Shown here: piece after piece, positions 1 to 11,154 of the stretch
How the letters are laid out: every line of letters starts with the position of its first letter
How positions within the stretch are numbered: position 1 is the first letter of the stretch
From: Gemmatimonadota bacterium
GTDB taxonomy: Bacteria; Gemmatimonadota; Gemmatimonadetes; Gemmatimonadales; GWC2-71-9
Assembly (NCBI GenBank): GCA_025357945.1
Contig: JANYLJ010000008.1
Coordinates: 48,684-112,683, forward strand
Length of the DNA stretch: 64,000 nucleotides
Direction: 5' to 3'
Notes under the pieces: generated by a model
What the model saw: only the letters and a program-made list of their open reading frames with translations
Database searches by the model: none
Told to the model about the DNA's origin: nothing
Translations under genes and position numbers: made by a program

Positions 1-264
1 GGCGGCCCGGTCGACGTCGCCCTCATGCCGATCGGCGCGTATGATCCGTGGATCGTCAACCACTGTTCGCCAGAAGAAGCGTGGCACATGGCCGCAGAGC
101 TCGGCGCGCGCGCCGTCGTGCCCATTCACCACGCCACCTTTCGCTTGAGTCGGGAGCCGATGCTCGAACCGCTAACGCGCCTGCGGGCGGCCGCCGGACC
201 CCAGGTCGATCGCGTCGTTGGGTCCGCGCTCGGCGAAAGCTGGACGATCCCGGATCGGCGCTAG
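1..264 (+). CDS. Metallo-beta-lactamase-fold hydrolase, C-terminal end (5' truncated by window)
   Basis: The reading frame is open from base 1 and ends at 262-264; the start lies outside the window. The visible 87 residues begin GGPVDVALMPIGAYDPW, followed by NHCSPEEAWHMAAELGARAVVPIHHATF and a basic, substrate-facing tail. A conserved PIGAY segment, then a His in HCSPEEA and a second His pair in PIHHATF, fits the C-terminal half of the UlaG/NAPE-PLD-like branch of metallo-beta-lactamase hydrolases, where late His/Asp residues complete the zinc site. The substrate cannot be told from this fragment. The family is fairly secure; the specific function is not. Confidence 0.75.
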   Translation, partial: GGPVDVALMPIGAYDPWIVNHCSPEEAWHMAAELGARAVVPIHHATFRLSREPMLEPLTRLRAAAGPQVDRVVGSALGESWTIPDRR

Positions 265-279
265 TATTTCGGTCAACCA

Positions 280-321
280 GTCCAGCCGGCTCCGGCACCT
301 GGTGGCCACTGTCGGCTGGAC
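280..321. repeat. Imperfect hairpin after the first gene
   Basis: GTCCAGCCGGC at 280-290 pairs with GTCGGCTGGAC at 311-321 (10 of 11 pairs) around a 20-nt loop, starting 16 nt after the stop codon of the MBL-fold gene. It may act as a terminator or 3' end stabiliser, but no T-run follows, so an intrinsic terminator is not demonstrated. Confidence 0.3.
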
Positions 322-435
322 CGCGGCGGGAAAGTCGCGCAATGGGAAGTACCTGAACTGTCGAGCACCGGCGCGTATTTGATCCGCCGTTGATACCGCC
401 GGGCAACGTTGCCGGGACTTCTTCCCGAGGAACCC

Positions 436-1032
436 GTGCGACACCTGCTGCTCATTGTTCTCTTGTTCTCCGGATCCGCCACGATCCACGCGCAATGGCG
501 GGTGGCCTTGCTCACCGGCACCGCGACGTCGCACGGCGACTCTCGCGACGAGATCGATCCCGCCCACCCTGAATTCCACGCCGAAGGCCCGGCGACCTTG
601 ACCGTGGCGTTCGCACGCGAACACGGACCGTGGCGAGTCGGCCTGGAGCTCCATCACACGTCGGCGGACCTCGCGGAGGTCAGCGTGTCGTCCGTGGTCA
701 CGACGCGCGACGTGCTGAAGGCATGGGGGACTGCGTTCGAGGTGGCGCATCGCATCGCCGGGCACCAGGGTGCGCCGGCGTTGAATCTTTCCGTGGCCGC
801 CGGGATCGACCGGTGGACGTTCGACCTCACTGAGAGTTCGCCGCGCTGGCGGGCGTCGGCGCGCGGCGCCCTCGAGGCGGAACTACCGATCAATCGCTCG
901 TGGAGCGCGGTGATCCGCGGTGAGGTGACCGGCGGACCATCGGTCTTCAAGGCGGCGGAGCTTCCCGAAGGGTTCGTCCGTCGGACTGCCATACGCCTTG
1001 GGCTCGTTCTCGGAATCGCGCGACGCCCGTAG
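436..1032 (+). CDS. Exported hypothetical protein, probable small outer-membrane barrel
   Basis: The protein is 198 aa if it starts at GTG 436, which sits 5 nt after a GAGG ribosome site (427-430); an ATG at 409 is in frame but has no such site and would put nine residues before the signal peptide. The N-terminus VRHLLLIVLLFSGSATIHAQ is a typical signal peptide with cleavage after the AHAQ-like motif. The rest alternates hydrophobic and polar residues (GLELHHTSADLAEV, LNLSVAAGIDRWTFDL, SAVIRGEVTGG) and ends in a beta strand (AIRLGLVLGIARRP), as in small outer-membrane barrels common in this lineage. I do not recognise a named family. It is convergent with glmS, 15 bp away. Confidence 0.65.
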   Translation: MRHLLLIVLLFSGSATIHAQWRVALLTGTATSHGDSRDEIDPAHPEFHAEGPATLTVAFAREHGPWRVGLELHHTSADLAEVSVSSVVTTRDVLKAWGTAFEVAHRIAGHQGAPALNLSVAAGIDRWTFDLTESSPRWRASARGALEAELPINRSWSAVIRGEVTGGPSVFKAAELPEGFVRRTAIRLGLVLGIARRP

Positions 1033-1047
1033 CGAGTCCGCGGCGGC

Positions 1048-2874
1048 CTACTCGACCGTGACACTCTTCGCCAGGTTCCGCGGCTGATCCACGTTGCAGC
1101 CGCGATTGACCGCGACGTAATACGACAACAGCTGCAGCGGGATCACGGTCAGGATCGGCGTCAGCAGGTCGAGCGTCTCCGGGACGATGAACGTGGCCTC
1201 GGCCAGCCGGGAGATCTCCTCGTCATTCTTGTTCACGATCGCGATCACCTTGCCGCCGCGGGCGCGCACTTCCTGGATGTTCGACACGATCTTGCCGTGC
1301 ACGGCGTCCCGCGGTGCCACCACCACCACCGGCATGTTTTCGTCGATCAGCGCGATCGGACCGTGCTTCATCTCGGCGGCAGGGTACCCTTCCGCGTGGA
1401 TGTAGGAGATTTCCTTCAGCTTGAGCGCACCCTCGAGCGCGACCGGAAAGTTCACGCCGCGGCCGAGATAGAGGGCGTTGGTCGCGCCGTCGAATCGCGA
1501 CGCCAGCTTCTCGATCTCCGGTGCGCAGTCGAGCACCTGCTGGATCTGTGCGGGGAGCTGTTGGAGCGCGTCGATGTAGCGGCGTCCTTCGAGCAACGAC
1601 ATCGTGCGGAGACGGGCGAAGCGCAGCGTGACCATGGCGAGTGCCACGACCTGCGACGTGAACGCCTTGGTGCTCGCGACGCCGATTTCCGGCCCGCAGC
1701 GGAGATACATCCCGCCGTGCACTTCGCGCGAAATCGTCGAGCCGACAACGTTCACGAGCCCGAGCACGCGCGCACCGCGCTGCTTCGCTTCCAGCAGTGC
1801 GGCGAGGGTGTCCGCGGTCTCGCCAGATTGCGAGATCGCGATCACCAGCGTCTCGGAATCCACGATCGGATTCCGGTAGCGGAACTCGGACGCGTACTCC
1901 ACGTCGGTGGGAATCCGCGCCAGTTCCTCGATCATGCTCTTGCCGATCAATGCCGAGTGCCAGGACGTGCCGCACGCGGTGATGATGATCCGCTTGACCT
2001 TCTTGGCGTCGGTGTCGGAGAGCTTGAGGCCGTAGACCCGAACGTTGCCTGTCTCCTCGAGCAAGTGGCCGCGCATCGTATTCTCGATGCTTTCAGGCTG
2101 CTCGAAGATCTCCTTCAGCATGAAGTGATCGAAGCCGCCGCGCTCGATGGTGGCGAGATCCCACTCGATCTGGTTGACCGGCTTGTCGATCTGGCGCGTC
2201 GTGAGCGTGCGCACGCGGTAGCTGTTCGCGCTCAGCACCGCCATTTCGCCGTTGTCGAGGTAGACGACGGACCGCGTGTGATCGAGCAATGCCGACTGGT
2301 CGGATGCGACCAGGTTTTCGCCCTCGCCCAGGCCGAGCACGATCGGCGACCCGTTGCGCGCCGCGATCAAGGTGCCGGGTTCGTCGGCGGAGAGCACCAC
2401 GATGCCGTAGGCACCGTCGACATCGCGCAGCGCCGCCGCGACCGCCTCTTCCAGGTTCCCTTCGTATAACTCGCCGATCAGGTGGGCCAGCACTTCGGTG
2501 TCGGTCTCGGAAAGAAAGACGTGACCGCGCGCCAGCAGCGCCTTCTTGATGGCGGTGGAGTTCTCGATGATGCCGTTGTGAATCAGGGCGATTCGACCCG
2601 ACTGGTCGAGATGCGGATGGGCATTGACCGTGGTGGGCGCGCCATGGGTGGCCCAGCGCGTGTGGCCCATGCCGGTGGTACCGACCGGCTCGCGTCCCTC
2701 AAGTTCGCCGGCGAGCACGCTGAGCTTCCCCGCCGCCTTGTGGATCTCGATGCCGCCGTTGTTGAGTACGGCGATCCCGGCGGAGTCGTAGCCGCGATAC
2801 TCCATCCGGCGCAGTGCCTCCATCAGGATGGGCGTTGCCTGCTTGGGCCCGACGTAACCGACGATTCCACACAT
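1048..2874 (-). CDS. glmS: Glutamine--fructose-6-phosphate aminotransferase (isomerizing)
   Basis: The 608 aa length is that of the family. The protein begins MCGIVGYVG, so Cys2 is the N-terminal nucleophile of the class II glutamine amidotransferase domain (about residues 2-220). Two SIS sugar-isomerase domains follow (about 285-425 and 455-595; CGTSWHSA and ISQSGETADT are sugar-phosphate loops), and the C-terminal DQPRNLAKSVTVE is the canonical end. The enzyme converts fructose 6-phosphate and glutamine to glucosamine 6-phosphate, the first step to UDP-GlcNAc. It lies 14 bp downstream of glmM on the same strand, so two successive steps are co-transcribed. No glmS ribozyme is expected or seen in that spacing. 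Confidence 0.98.
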   Translation of the reverse strand: MCGIVGYVGPKQATPILMEALRRMEYRGYDSAGIAVLNNGGIEIHKAAGKLSVLAGELEGREPVGTTGMGHTRWATHGAPTTVNAHPHLDQSGRIALIHNGIIENSTAIKKALLARGHVFLSETDTEVLAHLIGELYEGNLEEAVAAALRDVDGAYGIVVLSADEPGTLIAARNGSPIVLGLGEGENLVASDQSALLDHTRSVVYLDNGEMAVLSANSYRVRTLTTRQIDKPVNQIEWDLATIERGGFDHFMLKEIFEQPESIENTMRGHLLEETGNVRVYGLKLSDTDAKKVKRIIITACGTSWHSALIGKSMIEELARIPTDVEYASEFRYRNPIVDSETLVIAISQSGETADTLAALLEAKQRGARVLGLVNVVGSTISREVHGGMYLRCGPEIGVASTKAFTSQVVALAMVTLRFARLRTMSLLEGRRYIDALQQLPAQIQQVLDCAPEIEKLASRFDGATNALYLGRGVNFPVALEGALKLKEISYIHAEGYPAAEMKHGPIALIDENMPVVVVAPRDAVHGKIVSNIQEVRARGGKVIAIVNKNDEEISRLAEATFIVPETLDLLTPILTVIPLQLLSYYVAVNRGCNVDQPRNLAKSVTVE

Positions 2875-2888
2875 GTCGTTCTGCTCCT

Positions 2889-4244
2889 CTAGGTCTCACG
2901 GGCCTTCGCAATCAGCCGTTCCGCTTCCGCCGCAGTCGGCGCTTCGGCGATTAGCCGGACGATCGGTTCCGTTCCCGACGGCCGGACGTGCAACCACCGA
3001 TCCTGCCAGCCGAGCCGCAATCCGTCGCGGAGGTCGCGTTCCGCATCTGGAAACGCGGCTTCCAGCCGGCGGTACTGACCGTTCAGGTCGCCCCCGCGGG
3101 GCGCCTTCGCCTTGACGATGACGTACCGGGGCGAGGCCGCCACCACAGCCGAAAGCCTCTCCCCGGTCGCCGCCAGATATTGCAAGATGAGGGCCGCCCC
3201 CAGCGGGGCGTCCCGGCCGACGTGCAGCGCCGGAAGGATCACCCCGCCGTTCCCCTCGCCGCCGAGGAGGGCCCGTTCGGCGACGATGGTCCGGGCGACA
3301 TTGGCCTCGCCAACGGGGGCCCGAACGAACCGGCCGCCCCCCTGCTGGACCGCATCGGCCACCACCAAGGACGTGGACAGGTTGGCGACCACCACAGGCT
3401 GTGGCGTGGCCGGGGCCCGGGCGAGGACGGCACGCGCGGCGACCGCCAGCGTGTAATCCTCCCCGATCGGCCTGCCAGCCTCGTCCACGAGTGCGAGACG
3501 ATCGACGTCCGGATCCACCGCCATGCCGATGTCGGCACCGCTCTGTTGCACCAGTTCGGCGAGCTCACCGAGGTTTTCGGGGATCGGCTCCGGCTCGCGG
3601 GGAAAGCGACCGTCGGCTGGCAGATTGATGCCACTCACCCGGACACCAAGTCGATCGAACAGCGCCAGCATGGTGGGGCCACCGGCGCCGCGCACACAGT
3701 CGAGCGCGACGTGAAACTCGCGCGCCTGGATCGCGCCGACGTCGATCTCGGGCAACGCCAGGATCGCGTCCAGATGGCGCGTGATCGCGCCGTCGTCGTG
3801 CGACCGCGTGCCGACGGTATCCCATCCAGCGCGCTCGGGCCCGGCGTCGGCAAGGCGGCGCACAGCACTCCCCGCATCGGCGTCGAGAAAGATCCCGTCC
3901 GGCCCAACAAACTTGAGCGCGTTCCACTCGATCGGGTTGTGACTGGCGGTGAGGATGAGTCCGGCGCCAGCATGGTGGTGCTCCACCGCCATCTGCACGG
4001 TGGGCGTCGGTGCGATGCCGACGTCAATGACGTCGACACCGACCGACTGAAGGCCAGCAATCGCCGCGCGCGCGAACATCTCGCCGGAGGTGCGCGCATC
4101 GCGGCCGAGCACTACGCGGCTGCCGCCATTCTGCCGGACCCAGGCGCCGAGCGCCGCCGCGTGGCGCGCAACCAGCTCCGGCGTGAGGTCCTTGCCCACG
4201 ATTCCGCGCATGCCGGAAACGGAGATCATCAGGGTGTCAGACAT
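2889..4244 (-). CDS. glmM: Phosphoglucosamine mutase (phosphohexomutase family)
   Basis: The protein has 451 aa with the start set at ATG 4244 (MSDTLMISVSGMRGIVG), matching family length. The same frame is open upstream to 4505, but that stretch overlaps a decayed transposase and is not part of the protein. The phosphoserine loop is TASHNPIEWN (Ser in ASHNP), the Mg loop is DPDVDRLALV, the sugar loop is GGEGNGG, and the phosphate loop is RPSGTEP near the C-terminus. The GEGNGG sugar loop resembles archaeal-type phosphoglucosamine mutases more than the GEQSGH form, so glucosamine specificity is inferred mainly from linkage to glmS. It interconverts glucosamine 6-phosphate and glucosamine 1-phosphate. 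Confidence 0.93.
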   Translation of the reverse strand: MSDTLMISVSGMRGIVGKDLTPELVARHAAALGAWVRQNGGSRVVLGRDARTSGEMFARAAIAGLQSVGVDVIDVGIAPTPTVQMAVEHHHAGAGLILTASHNPIEWNALKFVGPDGIFLDADAGSAVRRLADAGPERAGWDTVGTRSHDDGAITRHLDAILALPEIDVGAIQAREFHVALDCVRGAGGPTMLALFDRLGVRVSGINLPADGRFPREPEPIPENLGELAELVQQSGADIGMAVDPDVDRLALVDEAGRPIGEDYTLAVAARAVLARAPATPQPVVVANLSTSLVVADAVQQGGGRFVRAPVGEANVARTIVAERALLGGEGNGGVILPALHVGRDAPLGAALILQYLAATGERLSAVVAASPRYVIVKAKAPRGGDLNGQYRRLEAAFPDAERDLRDGLRLGWQDRWLHVRPSGTEPIVRLIAEAPTAAEAERLIAKARET

Positions 4245-4330
4245 GTAACTCCATTCGCGGGAAGCCATGAGCCATGAGCCCCAGACGGAAAGCGAGCGTG
4301 CGCATCCCGCGCGCGAACTGTTGTTGATGA

Positions 4331-4582
4331 AAACGTTGTCTGCCAGTGCCCCGCAAATCGCTGCATGGGAGTGAGTCCGTTGATGCCGATGTGGAACCGT
4401 CGCCCGTTGTAGTATCGCAGGAAATCCGGCAGCGCGCTCGTCCGCGCGACCAAGGTGCGAGAGGACCGGGCGTACGCCTATTCTGCGAGGCAGGTCCGGA
4501 TCCACCGCTCCGCCTTGCCGTTGGTTTGCCGGGGGTAGGGCCGCGCCCGGGCATCGATCGCGATGTGCAGGTAGTCATACCC
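4331..4582 (-). pseudogene. IS481-type transposase remnant (internal deletion, amber codon)
   Basis: Read on the minus strand in one frame, the segment gives YDYLHIAIDARAR, then PYPRQTNGKAERWIRTCLAE, a TAG at 4478-4480, AYARSSRTLVARTSALPDF, RYYNGRR and GINGLTPMQRF. QTNGKAERW and YYNGRRxHxxINGLTPMQRF are the signature end of rve-type integrases of the IS481 family; the usual residue after CLAE is Trp, so TGG to TAG explains the stop. The first DDE strand (YDYLHIAID) runs directly into the QTNGKAE block, so the middle of the catalytic core is deleted. It directly precedes the glmM start and overlaps that open frame in another phase. Non-functional. Confidence 0.8.
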
Positions 4583-4806
4583 CGCGCCTGCAGGGTCTCG
4601 GGAATCATGGCCGCGCCATACTTGGCAAGCACACTGTCGCGCTTCCTCCGGCCGTTTTTCATCGCCGCGTCATCCCCAAGGCAAAAGCCAAATGACGACA
4701 ATCAAGTGCCACGCGAGTGACTACAGTCAACTGTCACTTAGCCGGTTACCTTTGTCCGCGGTCCATACCCTCAGGCCGCCCAACACGCGTTTGCTGCTGA
4801 CCGGGC

Positions 4807-5148
4807 GTGGGCGCAGCGGCCGAAGCGCAGAGTCATTTGGCGGACCACCGGGTGGTGCGGCAAGTGGCAGGCCGCCTCGCTACGCGCCGGGAACAACAAT
4901 TGAACGAGGAGTTCTTGGGCCAAGCGGCTCTCCCGCAAGCGCTGCTGGACAACACCGGTTCCGCCATCTTCTCCACCACGGTGAAAGACGTCATCACCAG
5001 CTGCAATCGCAGCGCGGGGCAACTGACTCGCGAGCTGGGCCGGAACATTGACCCCGGCTTCGAGGTCCTCGTCGCCAAAACCCAGGGGCCGGGCGGGTGG
5101 CTTTTGCCTGCCGCTATAGGCGGAAAGACGACCCGCGGTTCGCAGTAA
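4807..5148 (+). pseudogene. Possible PAS-domain fragment upstream of the sensor kinase
   Basis: The open frame ends just before the kinase gene and encodes EEFLGQAALPQALLDNTGSA followed by IFSTTVKDVITSCNRSAGQL, which resembles the first two strands and helix of a PAS domain (LLDN..SAI......I...N.AA..L). The remaining half of a PAS fold is missing, and the segment before residue 25 looks like nothing recognisable. I see it as debris of another sensor gene at the edge of the island. The stretch 4583-4806 holds nothing I can identify. Confidence 0.35.
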
Positions 5149-5155
5149 GGTGAGG

Positions 5156-6916
5156 ATGCAACTAAAACGGCCAGATATTTTGATCGTGGGATTCGTCGCC
5201 GCCCTGGCGCTGCTCGGCGGCGTGGCGTGGTTCGGCTGGCGACACACTGCTCGCACGCAGGAGACGGCGGAGTTGCTGGCCCACAGCCAGGAAGCGCAGT
5301 CCAATTTGAACCGGCTGCTGTCGCTGATCGACGACATAGAGACCGGCGCGCGCGGTTTCGTGGTGACGGGTGATCCGGCGTTCCTGGAACCGTTTGAAAG
5401 CGGTTTGCAAGCGGTGGTGGAACAACGGCGCAAGCTGGAGCAACTGATTCCCGACGCAGAACAACAAGCCAACTTGTCCGCCTTGGATCCGCTGATCGCG
5501 GAGCGCATTCGCCAGGCACAGCGCACTGTGGACCTGCGCCAGAACTCCGGCTTCGAGGCCGCCCGACAGGAAGTTGCCAGTAGTAGAGGCAAGATCATAA
5601 TGGACAACATTCGCGCCAATTTTGCCCGGATGGACGCCAAGGGGCAAACGCTGCTGGGCCAGCGCTCTGCCGCCGCCAAACGAGAGGCGAGCGCCGCCAA
5701 CCTTCTAAGTGCCATCGGCACGGGCTTGAGCTTCGTCCTGTTCATCGCCGTGTTCACGTTCCTGCTGCGCGAGAATCGACTGCGCCAGCGCGCGGAGGAG
5801 CGAACGGCCGGGAGCCTCAAAGCGCAGAACGCTTTCAAGACCGCGCTCGATGAGCACGCCATTGTTGCCATCACCGACGCGCGGGGGAAGATTACCTACG
5901 TGAACGACAAGTTTTGCGCGATCTCGAAGTACTCACCGGAGGAACTGCTCGGCCGGGATCACCGCATCATCAATTCAGGTCATCACCCAAAAGCCTTTAT
6001 CCGCGAGCTGTGGCAGACGATCACCAGCGGACGCGTGTGGAAAGGTGAGCTCAAGAACCGCGCGAAGGATAGCACGTTCTATTGGGTGGCCACGACGATT
6101 GTCCCTTTTCTTGACGGACACGGAAAGCCCGCCCAATACATTGCCATCCGCGCCGACATTACCGAGCGCAAACAGGCGGAAGAAAAAATCGTCCAGCTCA
6201 ACGCCGATCTGCGCGCCCACGCCACCCAGCTCGGAGCCACCAATACGGAGCTGGAGTCGTTCGCCTACTCCGTTTCGCACGACTTGCGTGCGCCATTGCG
6301 TGGCATGGACGGCTTCAGCTAGGCCCTCTTGGACGATTACGCGGGCAAGTTTGACGCGACGGGGCAGGATTATCTGCGGCGCATTCGCGCCGGGGCTCAA
6401 CGCATGGGCCAGCTCATCGATGATCTGCTCAACCTGTCGCTGGTGACCCGCTCCGAGATGACGTTGGACCCCGTCAACCTCACGGCGCTGGCGCGCGAGG
6501 CCATCGCGGAGTTGCAGCCACAACAGGCGGGGCGGGCCGTCCAATGGGAAGTCAGCGATCCATTGACCGCGCGCGGTGACACGCGGCTCTTGCAGCTTGC
6601 CCTGGTCAATCTGCTGGCGAACGCGCTCAAGTTTACCGGCAAGTGTGCGCACGCCCGAATCGAATTCGGCCAGCAGGCCCAGGGAGCGGAACTGGCGTTT
6701 TTTGTTCGCGACAACGGCGCGGGTTTTGACATGGCCTATGCGGACCGGCTGTTTGGCGCGTTCCAACGGCTGCACACCCCGCTGGAGTTTCCCGGCACCG
6801 GCATCGGCCTGGCCACAGTGCAACGCATTATCCACCGGCACGGCGGCCGCGTGTGGGCGGAAGCGCAACCCGGAAAAGGTGCTACGTTCTACTTCACCCT
6901 CCCAGCCGCCGAGTGA
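5156..6916 (+). pseudogene. Membrane histidine kinase (CHASE3-PAS-HisKA-HATPase) interrupted by TAG at 6320-6322
   Basis: One continuous frame of about 587 codons carries an in-frame amber codon. From ATG 5156 (GTG 5150 is also possible): TM helix about 6-25, an extracytoplasmic CHASE3-like helix bundle ([19 protein letters not shown]) about 30-175, TM about 185-205, a PAS domain about 225-345 ([20 protein letters not shown]), and a DHp helix with the phospho-His in [20 protein letters not shown] follows immediately, then ALLDDYAGKF in the same frame, the N-box NLLANALKF, G1 DNGAGF and G2 GTGIGL. CAG to TAG is the simplest cause. The upstream piece keeps the sensor and H-box; the downstream piece would have only part of the DHp domain and the ATPase. 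The receiver gene follows 9 bp later. Confidence 0.85.
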
Positions 6917-6925
6917 AGACACACC

Positions 6926-7375
6926 ATGGCAAACACAAAAGACAAAGTCATCCTACTTGTCGAAGACAACGCAGACGACGAAGCCCTCGCCATCCGTGCC
7001 CTGAAGAAAAACAACATCCTCAACGAAGTGGTCGTGGCCCGCGACGGCGCGGAAGCCCTCGACTACCTCTTTGGCACGGGAGCGTATGCCGGGCGTGACC
7101 TGACCGCGCTGCCGCAAGTGGTGTTGCTCGACCTGAAGCTCCCCAAGATCAGCGGCCTGGAGGTGCTCAAGCGCATTCGGGAAGATCAGCGGACGAGATT
7201 CCAGGCCGTCGTCATACTGACTTCCTCCAAGGAGGAACAAGACCTGATTGGCAGCTATAGCTTGGGAGCCAACAGCTACATCCGCAAACCGGTGGATTTC
7301 AGTCAGTTTGCCGAAGCCGTCCGGCAGGTTGGACTTTACTGGCTGGTGCTCAACGAAGCGCCGCCCAAACACTGA
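6926..7375 (+). CDS. Stand-alone response regulator receiver (Rcp1-like)
   Basis: The protein has 149 aa: a single CheY-like receiver without output domain. The acidic pair is in VEDNADD (E13, D14), the phospho-acceptor is D69 in VVLLDLKLP, the Thr is in VVILTSS and the Lys in YIRKPVDF. The slightly long receiver with a loop before beta-3 (GTGAYAGRDLTALP) is typical of Rcp1-type regulators that serve PAS/phytochrome-type kinases. It starts 9 bp after the broken kinase and ends 6 bp before the hybrid kinase, so all three were one operon. With the upstream kinase disrupted, its phosphate source would be the hybrid kinase or none. Confidence 0.93.
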   Translation: MANTKDKVILLVEDNADDEALAIRALKKNNILNEVVVARDGAEALDYLFGTGAYAGRDLTALPQVVLLDLKLPKISGLEVLKRIREDQRTRFQAVVILTSSKEEQDLIGSYSLGANSYIRKPVDFSQFAEAVRQVGLYWLVLNEAPPKH

Positions 7376-7381
7376 TGTGAT

Positions 7382-9850
<2,469 letters not shown>

Positions 9851-9857
9851 GATGGCC

Positions 9858-9957
9858 GTCGAACAACGGGATGAAGCTGACGGCCCGCTTCGCGGCGGGC
9901 AGGTTGTCCTGCGGATGACACGACCCCGCGGCCGAAATATCCTGACGTAGGTTAGCG
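9858..9957. other. attC-like stem-loop repeat at the right edge of the signalling island
   Basis: Directly after the hybrid kinase stop comes GAACAACGGGATGAAGCTGA, then a perfect hairpin GCCCGC-TTCGCG-GCGGGC (9883-9900), and GTTAGCG at 9951-9957. The AAC ... hairpin ... GTTAG layout and the AACAACGGGATGAAGC block resemble the R''/L'' side of integron attC sites. The outer boxes do not pair with each other (GTCGAAC versus GTTAGCG), so it is at best a degenerate site or a related intergenic repeat. The rest of the 155-bp gap holds nothing else I recognise. Confidence 0.35.
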
Positions 9958-10005
9958 CGCGGTACGCGCACGCTCGCGGCCGTCCGGGCCTCACGACTTC
10001 TGGTC

Positions 10006-11073
10006 TCAACTCAAAATCGGCAACGCCGCCGAATCCGGAAACGCCGCCCGGAACGCCGCGATCACGTCCGGATCGAACTGCCGCCCCGCGCAGCGCTGCA
10101 ACTCGGTCCACGCGCCGTCGATCGACTGATTCTCCCGATAGCTACGTGTCGTGGTCATCGCATCGAACGCGTCGACGACCGAAACGATCCGGGCCGTCAC
10201 CGGGATCTGTTGGCCGGTCAATCCGTCAGGGAAGCCGGTGCCGTCGAGACGCTCGTGATGCCATCGCGCGATGTGCAGCACTTCGGGGTGATCGGTGCGC
10301 AAGACGCTCAGCATCGCCTCGCCATCGACGGTGTGTCGCCGAATCTCGGCGAATTCTTCGTCGGTCAGCGGCCCTGGCTTTTGAAGCACCGCGTCGCGCG
10401 TGCCGATCTTGCCAATGTCGTGCAGCTCGCCGCCGAGTCGGATCTCTTCGAGCAAGGCGATGGAGATCCCCATCTGGCGCCCGGTCGCCACGGCATACTC
10501 GGCGACGCGCCCCGAGTGGCCGCGTGTGTAGGGATCCTTCGCTTCGAGCATCGTCACCGCCATCTGCACCTGCGCCAGGAACATCGCCTGGTTCTTGCGC
10601 GCGAGGTCGCGCACCTGCCGTTCGAGATCCGTGTGGTAGCTCTCGCGGAGTCGGCGGACCTCGAGCGTCAGTTGGCGCTCCGCCAGCGCCATGTCGATGC
10701 GGGCGCGCACCTCATGCACCTGCACCGGTTTCGAGAGGTAGTCGCTCGCGCCGATCTTCAGGCACTCCACCGCCGTGGCCACGTCGCCATCACCGGTGAG
10801 CATCACCACCGCAGTGTCCGGGTACCGGCTGCGGATCTCGCGCAACAGCTCGCGGCCGTCGCGACCCGGCATGTTGACGTCACTCACGACCAGCGGCACT
10901 TCGCGATCGCGAATCAGGATCGCCAGCGCGGCGTCCGTCCCGTCCGCCTCGGTCACCGCGTAGCCCTGGCTGGTCAGCAAACGCACCAGGATCTCGCGAA
11001 CGCCGGAGTCGTCATCGACAACGAGCACCCGCGTCGCCACGGCTTCGGGAGGAAACTCCAGGGGCGGAACCAT
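10006..11073 (-). CDS. Response regulator with HD-GYP phosphodiesterase domain
   Basis: The protein has 355 aa: receiver 14-130 (acidic VVDDDSG, phospho-Asp D65 in VVSDVNMPG, Lys in DYLSKPV), a coiled linker (about 130-175), and an HD-GYP domain (HSGRVAEYA, HDIGKIGTRD, HHERLDGTGFPDGL). The HD pair and the HHE..DG.G.P motif are intact, with GTGFP in place of GYP, as in many active members. It would hydrolyse cyclic-di-GMP when phosphorylated. No kinase is adjacent on its strand; it converges with the hybrid kinase across the attC-like repeat. Start ATG 11073 leaves an 81-bp divergent gap to the methyltransferase. Confidence 0.94.
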   Translation of the reverse strand: MVPPLEFPPEAVATRVLVVDDDSGVREILVRLLTSQGYAVTEADGTDAALAILIRDREVPLVVSDVNMPGRDGRELLREIRSRYPDTAVVMLTGDGDVATAVECLKIGASDYLSKPVQVHEVRARIDMALAERQLTLEVRRLRESYHTDLERQVRDLARKNQAMFLAQVQMAVTMLEAKDPYTRGHSGRVAEYAVATGRQMGISIALLEEIRLGGELHDIGKIGTRDAVLQKPGPLTDEEFAEIRRHTVDGEAMLSVLRTDHPEVLHIARWHHERLDGTGFPDGLTGQQIPVTARIVSVVDAFDAMTTTRSYRENQSIDGAWTELQRCAGRQFDPDVIAAFRAAFPDSAALPILS

Positions 11074-11154
11074 CTGGCAAAGCTAAGCCGACGGTGAGGC
11101 GCCGGGCAGGGATCCACAGTAGATTCGTTCCCGTCTGACGCAGCCGGAGGCGCG

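Noticed and set aside
1297..2469. 390-codon plus-strand frame
   Set aside because: Antisense shadow of glmS; His/Arg-rich composition and no domain. GC-rich DNA leaves such frames open.
2875..2888. glmS ribozyme
   Set aside because: Only 14 bp lie between glmM and glmS; no space for it.
4245..4505. 87-codon N-terminal extension of glmM
   Set aside because: It is the transposase remnant read in a different phase; MSDTLMISVSGMRG is the family start.
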